Origin: Ursus arctos
Taxonomy: Eukaryota > Chordata > Mammalia > Carnivora > Ursidae
NCBI RefSeq assembly: GCF_023065955.2
Contig: NW_026622985.1
Coordinates: 77,427,931-77,491,930 of the forward strand
Direction: 5' to 3'
DNA: 64,000 bases
The translations under genes were made by a program, and so were the position numbers. Shown piece after piece: positions 58,156 to 64,000 of this stretch (its first letter is position 1; each line of letters starts with the position of its first letter). Below the pieces are notes generated by a model. That model saw only the letters and a list, made by a program, of their open reading frames with translations, had not been told where the DNA came from and did no database searches.

Positions 58156-58277
58156 AAAAAATATATATATATACATATGTATGTGTATGTACATACACAT
58201 ATACATATACATACATACATACACATGTACATATACATATATATATATATATATGTATGTGTATATATATATATTTT
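58156..58277. repeat. TA/TACA/TATG microsatellite grown from the SINE tail
   Basis: Alternating TATA, TACATA and CATATG units follow the SINE poly(A) directly. Long frames on both strands across it are artefacts of the repeat. Confidence 0.93.
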
Positions 58278-59349
58278 TTTAAGAGAAGGGGTTGCTTCCA
58301 TCAGCAAATAAGTGTCAGGGAAATGTAAAATTTCAAAGTTTTCCATCTCATTTCTCATTCATATCTTTCCACAAGACTCTATGCCTTAGGAATCTACAGC
58401 TTCCCCAGCAATATTCTTACTTCAGGTTTAGGAAACTTGGTCCTCCTATCCTATCAGATTTTATAGAGCATTTGGGAAAATTAAAAACAAGGACACCACA
58501 ACTGCTGTCTTTCCTGAATATTTTAAATACGAATTTTATATCAAATTTCACTGAGCTTTGAAAATATCATGCTAATCAATTTAGAAGCCAGTGTGTGAGT
58601 TTTACTTCCAAACTTTATCAAAGCATCACAAACGCTTCACATTTTAAGTAGTTTGACAAGCAGGACTGTCTGGGAATGACCCCGGGAGAGTACTCTGTTA
58701 CCTGAGCAATGAGGCACCTGTAACCTGGGACCCACTTCTCAATAGAAGCAGATGCACCCAAACTCTGCTTCTTTAAGGTCTAGTGCCTTCCTTCCCCTGG
58801 CTGGAGGCACTGTTCCTGAACCCAACTTCCCATGAGTCCCATAGTAGTCCAGATAATGGGTAGGTGTCTTTCCCGGGCCACAACTCTAAACAGCTGGAAT
58901 TACAATTGAGACTGCTTGGAGCCCCAGTAATCTCATCATTCCCCTGCTGGAAAAGTTATCTTCTAAGAAGGTAAAGGTCATAGGATACTCCTTCTACTAT
59001 TAAAAGTGAAATATACCACTACCATATCCAAATAGTTCCTTGATCTTGTATGCTTTTACATGGGATTAATGAGAACACTGGGGGAAATGTACCTTCTCTT
59101 ATTTAGTAACTGCCTTTTACATTTCCTCTGGTAAAATCCATTCTTTAGTTCATACTGTGTGTTGTGAATTTGTCTAATTAGTGATAGGTGGTGACCACAA
59201 AAAGATCCACTTTGCATAACACTTAGATCAATATCCAAAATAATTTCCAATACTTTCTAAACAGATAAAACAAATAGGTCCTTCTTTATTCAGATTGGAA
59301 AATATGACTTCAGTTCAACAGGTTTTCTCTCTATATTTTCTCAGTAATC
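58278..59349. other. Unique DNA
   Basis: No gene is recognised. 58670-58960 is relatively GC-rich for the window and could be conserved non-coding DNA or an unrecognised old repeat. Confidence 0.45.
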
Positions 59350-59361
59350 AAACATTCAAGC

Positions 59362-60218
59362 AGCTCTTCCCTAAGTGGCCTGAGGTGATCTCTGAAAATG
59401 GTTCACCATCTACTTGATCCAGGAAACCCTACGAAATCTTACAAATCAAGAGGTTCAAATCTTTGGGGCACCTGGGTGGCTCAGTCGTTAAGCATCTGCC
59501 TTCGGCTCAAGGCGTGATCCCGGCATTATGGGATCGAACCCTGCATCAGGCTCCTCCACCGTGAGCCTGCTTCTTCCTCTCCCACTCCCCCTGCTTGTGT
59601 TCCCTTTCTCTCTGGCTGTCTCTCTCTCTCTCTCTATCAAATAAATAAATAAAATCTTAAAAAAAAAAAAAAAGAGGTTCAAATCTTTGGGTTCACCTTA
59701 AGAACACGCCTGAAACTGCCCAGGCCATAAAGGGTATGTGCCTATCTAAAAAGCCACTAGTATCTGAAGAATTTTACTTTACAGAAGCGGTGTGTGCCAT
59801 TCTGTCCTACAATGGTGGAATTGGTAGGTGTGCCCAGGCCAGAGAGTGGGGCTGCACACAGGCTTGATGGCCCAAAAAGAGTGCTAAATTTTTACTGCAC
59901 ATGCTTAGAAATGCAGAGAGTAATGCTGAAATCAAAGCTTTAGATGTAAATTCTCTGGTCATTGAGCACATCCAGGTAAACAGAGCCCCCACCATGCAGC
60001 ATGGAACTTAGAGTAGACTCATAGATTAACCCATACATGAGCTCTCCTTGCCACATTGAGATGATCTGTACTGAAAAAGAGAAGATTGTTCCTAAGCCAG
60101 AAGAGGAAGTTGCACAGAAGAGAAATATCCCAGAAGAAACTGGAGAAACAAAAGCTTATGGCCAGAGAGTAAATTCTGCATACAATAAATGCAAATAAAA
60201 GTAAAAACAAGGAAAAAA
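59362..60218 (+). pseudogene. RPL17: Processed pseudogene of ribosomal protein L17, split by a SINE
   Basis: The segment reads through without introns as an RPL17 mRNA copy. A 5' UTR-like GTGGCCTGAGGTGATCTCTGAAA precedes the start codon (59398-59400, MVHHLLDPGNPTKS). The RGSN-type stretch is cut by a SINE (59467-59671) and coding sequence resumes at about 59691 (VHLKNTPETAQAIKG). A one-base deletion near 59756 shifts frame and brings TGA in at once. Later text (AMTGGWTQ-type region near 59850, 'TTTACTGCACATGCTTAGAAATGCAGAGAGTAATGCTGAA', 'AACCCATACATGAGCTCTCC', 'CCAGAAGAGGAAGTTGCACAGAAG') tracks RPL17 to its stop (60170-60172), an AATAAA signal (60184-60189) and an A-rich end. The real protein is a 60S ribosomal subunit component near the peptide exit tunnel; this copy cannot encode it. 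Absence of introns plus a poly(A) remnant indicates LINE-1-mediated retroposition. Weak flanking repeats near 59351 and 60219 are uncertain. Confidence 0.95.
59467..59671 (+). mobile_element. CAN-SINE inserted into the RPL17 retrocopy, perfect 19-bp TSD
   Basis: A near-consensus copy with an A-rich tail. The target-site duplication AAGAGGTTCAAATCTTTGG is exact at 59448-59466 and 59672-59690 and is itself RPL17 coding sequence, so the SINE is younger than the pseudogene. Confidence 0.98.
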
Positions 60219-60220
60219 AT

Positions 60221-61179
60221 GTCCAAGCAAACCCTTGTGATTTTTTTACTCAGTTGAAAACTGAGCAGTGAGAATATATATGGTATGATATGTACAAATA
60301 AAAGAGCATAGTGTACGATACCACTGTGCACTACATATATGATGTATATGTATTACATTATATAATACATAGCACTCTGAAGATATTTTATGTAGCTACC
60401 TTAACGGACTAAGCTATGGAAACGTCCTTAATTTTGCTGGCATATTATTTACAAATCAGAAATATAATTGCCTTTCTCCAGTTTCTAACCTTAGCAACTT
60501 AAACATAAATTGTTCTTTATTCAGTGATGGAAAACGAACTCTAATAAATGAATTGTACAGGCATTACAGATTGGAAAAAGCAAGTATCGTTTTTGCAGTG
60601 TCAACTCTATTCTGTGTCTTTGTATAAATAGCCAGAGGCAGGCTTGAATACTTTACTTTCATTTGAAATCAACTGATGATTTGATTTCATGTTATTCATT
60701 CCCTTGTACCACCACCAGCAGCACTTCTACCACTACACATTTTATTTGTTTGTTTCTTTGTTTATATTTTAATTTAAACTCTGTATCTTCAACCTAATGG
60801 AAGAAAGGTTCTCAGAAACCATGGCAGTGTTTCACAAATTTATGTATGATTATGTCCATTTCAAGCATGAGATACAGGGAAGAAATAAAAAGAGGTAGAT
60901 CAAGCTACCCTATAAAACAATTCCATAATTCCCAATTTAGCCTTGAAGCATAAGTTCTTGAAAATTCCAATATTAAACTCACACTCTGTTATTTCTGTCT
61001 TCATCTATACCAAGTATTTTCCCCATATACTCAGACAGGACCCTTGTTTTATTGCTGGTGTACAGCTGTTGTTTCATATGGTACATGTACCAAAGGAATG
61101 AATGAATATCAATAACAATATGTTTATATTTGCAAAATTATTTTAGGTATCTGCTACTTTTTTTGTCTTCTCCACCTCT
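60221..61179. other. Unique DNA
   Basis: No gene or named repeat is seen. 60280-60370 is TA-rich. Confidence 0.5.
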
Positions 61180-61560
61180 TTTCTTTGGGGACTGCCCTTC
61201 CAGAACCAGCACTCAAATACTTGACCAACACCAGTCAATTAGAGTACGCTGTTCTCCTGGACCAAAGTTCTGGTGCAGGAGTATGCATGCAGCTCTAGCA
61301 GGCTGAAATTAGGGAACCTTTAAGGAGATTGATATGAGAGATGAAGAGGTAAACCGTCTCTTTCCTTTTCAGACGGTGAGCTGTATGGATCATGTAAGCC
61401 TGAGTGGCTGAAGAATTATTTCCCATCATGGAGAGAGCTCTCACCAGACAATGAAGCCAAACAACTGAAAACAGAAGTGAAAGGGTGAGTAAGAAACACA
61501 GTGACACCATGTGATAGATAAGAGAGCTGATATATTTCATTGTTTATTTTGTTTTTGTCA
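61180..61560 (+). mobile_element. Ancient LTR-like relic, plus strand
   Basis: 'CTGCCCTTCCAGAACCAGCACTCAAATACTTGACCAACACCAGTCAATTAGAG' followed by 'GAGATTGATATGAGAGATGAAG' and 'CATGGAGAGAGCTCTCACCAGACAATGAAGCCAA' matches a common ancient mammalian repeat whose internal text I recognise but whose name I cannot assign. It contains a splice-like open segment (61373-61484) that is explained by the repeat. Confidence 0.55.
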
Positions 61561-64000
61561 TATTGTGGTTTTAAAAGTCATTCTAAGTTGTTTTATGACA
61601 TTTTAACTGAAAGACTTCTGAGTAATATAACTGTCCTGTGTAATTACTATGAATTTCCTCCCTATGAATCAGAATTCCATTTTGACCTAGTTCCTTTTCT
61701 TAAGAGATAAAGAGTACATTAGTTAGGTTCCTGGCAGGAAACAGATCCCATTCCCAATGGGTAAATTGAAAATAATTACTGAAGAGACTTGCAGAGGTAG
61801 ACAAGGTCAGAAAAACCAACAAAATATGATGAAATTAAAATAAAAATATACTGAATTTCATAATATCTTAAAAATCAGCATAATTCTTCAGCATATGCAT
61901 GAAATATTTTAATTGGAGGCCTTTTTCCTCCCACTAGTGAAATTTTATAGAAAGAAGTTAATGATAAGCTTTTTAGTACAATTTTGTAGGCTCTTCCTAA
62001 AATTTCATTTGCAGTAGATTGAAATATTGGAAAATATTTTTCTTCTGGAGAAAATACATTTGCCAAATCTAGAAAAAGAAAGAAAGAAACAATAGTCAAA
62101 AGGTATGACACTCCTTAACCAAATTAGAATCTTTCCAAAATAAGTGATAATTCTCTTCACAATATCTGCCCAGAAAGAATATGTAAGTATTTAGAAAGTT
62201 TTTGTGGAGACATAATAACATCTGCAGATAGGTTTATTAGACAACGAAAGAATTATCAAATTTTCCTTAAGTCTATTAGAAATCTGCTGTAGCTTACGTG
62301 AAAATAGAATGCTCCCAGTTAAATAATATTCATTTATTCTAGGTACACAAATGGTTGAGTACACAAATGGTTGAATCATTTAGGGAAAATATACACTTAG
62401 AACAAATTATGAAAGCCATTCTGTAAATAAAATGAATGATTTTTGTCCTAAGTTCTTTTTGTAACTTGATACTAACTTAGGCTGGGAATAGTCTCAACTA
62501 GCCTTCAGTAATCTTTAAAAATATTCTTAGAAACAAGAAAAAACAATCATATCACATGTGTTTTCTGAGTTCACATTTTAATCACTTTAGAGAAGCAGCT
62601 TCTGCATTATTAGAATACTTGTTTAGCTTCATTTGCTTTATTCACTCAGTTCTCCTAAATGAAAAGCAATAATACTATCTAATAACAAAGTAATGAATAT
62701 CTAGAAACTTGGTTCAGCATATCGGAGTATGGCTGTTTTATGGGCACTAGTGTGTTAATGTGGATTAACATCAGATAGTGGATTCTTATTGCAGGAACAT
62801 GTACTCTGGGCATACACTTAATGTTGAGTTCTATGTGAAGGTTAGAAGTAGATAATATTAGAATTAAGTAAACACTGGGAGACTGCCTCATTTTAATATT
62901 TATTCAGCTGAAGTCCAAATAGCTTAAGGAGCTCCTTTAAGCTACTTCAGAATAACACAGGACTACAAGCCAGGTACAAATTAGGAGTGTGTCTTTAAAT
63001 TCTTGGTGGAGACATCACAAAAAATACAGCTATTACAGTGCAAACTGCTTGATCGCTGGCATTAACAATAGGCTGAGAATCATTAGGTTTTTGCAGTTTC
63101 TCTTATAACTTTTATCACTCATATTAGTCTCAATATGCTGGTTTTAAGAATGTGTCATGCATGGTGCACATCTAGGACTCCCTTAGGACTTAAGTTAAGA
63201 TAGTGTTTTGTACTTCCTTAAGTATTGAAAAAGAAGTTACACTTTGCATCAGTGTCAGCTTTCCCCAAGTTTCTAAGTCATGGCTGTAATGGTTGGGTCC
63301 ATTTTTACCATAGATCTCGATCACTGAAGCACAGCTATTGAAGCTCAGAATTAACTCTGCTGAATAATTTTCTCTAAACGAGGATTCCATCACATGTAGA
63401 TAATAATTTAATTTGCCAGGACATGATTTCTAAATATTTTGAACTGGGATTTCCTAACAGATGGTAGTGAATATATTTTTAAGATGACCATGAAAAGGTA
63501 AGTATGTTTATGAGAAAGATTCCATTCATGGTGGTAATAAAATGATACTGAATATTTCAAAGTGTAAGCTGAAAATTCTTGGTCAAGGTGATGTGGTAAT
63601 TCGTATCACTGAAAATTCTGAAATGATAGCTAGAATGAAGCTTCAGGTTTTCTAAAAAGCTTTTTGGAAGTTGGTGAACTGAAAGTTTCCCATTCACGTA
63701 GTGATTCTTGTGCAGTAGGAAATTTGGTTGATGGCTCAAATTAAACATTTTTTTTTTCATGTAAAGAGAACAGAGATTCAATCATGGCTGTAAATTATAG
63801 ATCTACTTCCTACATTTTGCTAAATGCTGGGGAGCAGAGGAGCTCCTAGAGAAAATTCAGTATAAAACTGATTTTAGAAAAAGTTTCTCAGTCATAATGA
63901 GGAGTCGTTGAATTATCATTTAAACTGCATAAGATTAAGATGTAAAAGCCATAACAGATATGCTAATGCACAAAAATGGTAGTTTAATGAGGACTGGGTC
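61561..64000. other. 2.4 kb of mostly unique AT-rich DNA
   Basis: No gene is recognised. 61715-61830 ('TAGGTTCCTGGCAGGAAACAGATCCC') may be another ancient repeat scrap of the class seen near 54250. Open frames on the minus strand are short and unsupported. Confidence 0.45.

Noticed and set aside
57962..58358. Open frames of 70-113 codons on both strands rich in Tyr/Ile/Thr/His
   Set aside because: They are produced by the SINE body and its TA/TACA tail.
4277..59671. tRNA genes at the SINE heads
   Set aside because: The A- and B-box-like sequences belong to SINE heads followed by CT-rich bodies and A-rich tails; none would fold into a complete tRNA cloverleaf.
59807..60331. Minus-strand open frames of 62-79 codons
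   Set aside because: Most lie antisense to the RPL17 pseudogene or run out of it into unique DNA; none has a recognisable motif.
61373..61484. Exon-like segment with a TTTCCTTTTCAG acceptor, GGTGAGT donor and one open frame
   Set aside because: Flanking and internal text matches a common ancient mammalian repeat, so the splice-like sites and the short open frame are features of that repeat.

Overview
This window is mammalian nuclear DNA: AT-rich, almost wholly non-coding, and dense in interspersed repeats. About eighteen copies of the carnivore tRNA-derived SINE (CAN-SINE/SINEC) point to a caniform carnivore. They open with a form of GGGGCGCCTGGGTGGCTCAG and end in (TAAA)n/poly(A). The sub-type with 'CTCGCTGGCTGTCTCTCTC' before the tail best fits Arctoidea (bear, pinniped or mustelid lineage); that narrower placement is inference. 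The window looks intergenic or like part of a very large intron. No bacterial, viral-operon or CRISPR features are present.

Layout. 1-4257: unique AT-rich DNA with a (CA)n run and the only strong exon-like signal that is not explained by a repeat (3203-3331). 4258-20535: CAN-SINEs, old L1, L2 and MIR pieces, several degenerate LTRs, ending in a 306-base pure pyrimidine tract. 20536-34960: a quiet unique stretch, a 5'-inverted (twin-primed) L1 with 17-base duplications, an AT-only direct repeat, a long L2 relic, more L1, MIR and SINE. 34960-45060: the LINE-1 centre. A structurally full-length minus-strand L1 (36041-41984) sits inside an older minus-strand L1, and a second 5'-truncated copy of the same young family lies 8 kb away. 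45060-56690: mostly unique, with three minus-strand SINEs and a degenerate L1/HAL1-like block. 56690-58280: a stack of LTR, SINE with a GAAA-expanded tail, MER20, SINE with a TA/TACA-expanded tail. 59350-60220: a processed RPL17 pseudogene split by a later SINE. 60220-64000: unique DNA with one old LTR-like relic.

No functional multi-gene system is visible and I do not claim one. Recognised protein-coding material consists of decayed retrotransposon frames (L1 ORF1/ORF2, L2 ORF2) and the RPL17 retrocopy. The interest lies in readable insertion history (nested elements with target-site duplications), the candidate exon at 3203-3331, and several structure-prone repeats. Family names for old LTRs, L2, MIR and MER20 rest on recognising diagnostic stretches by eye, not on a search, so their edges are approximate.
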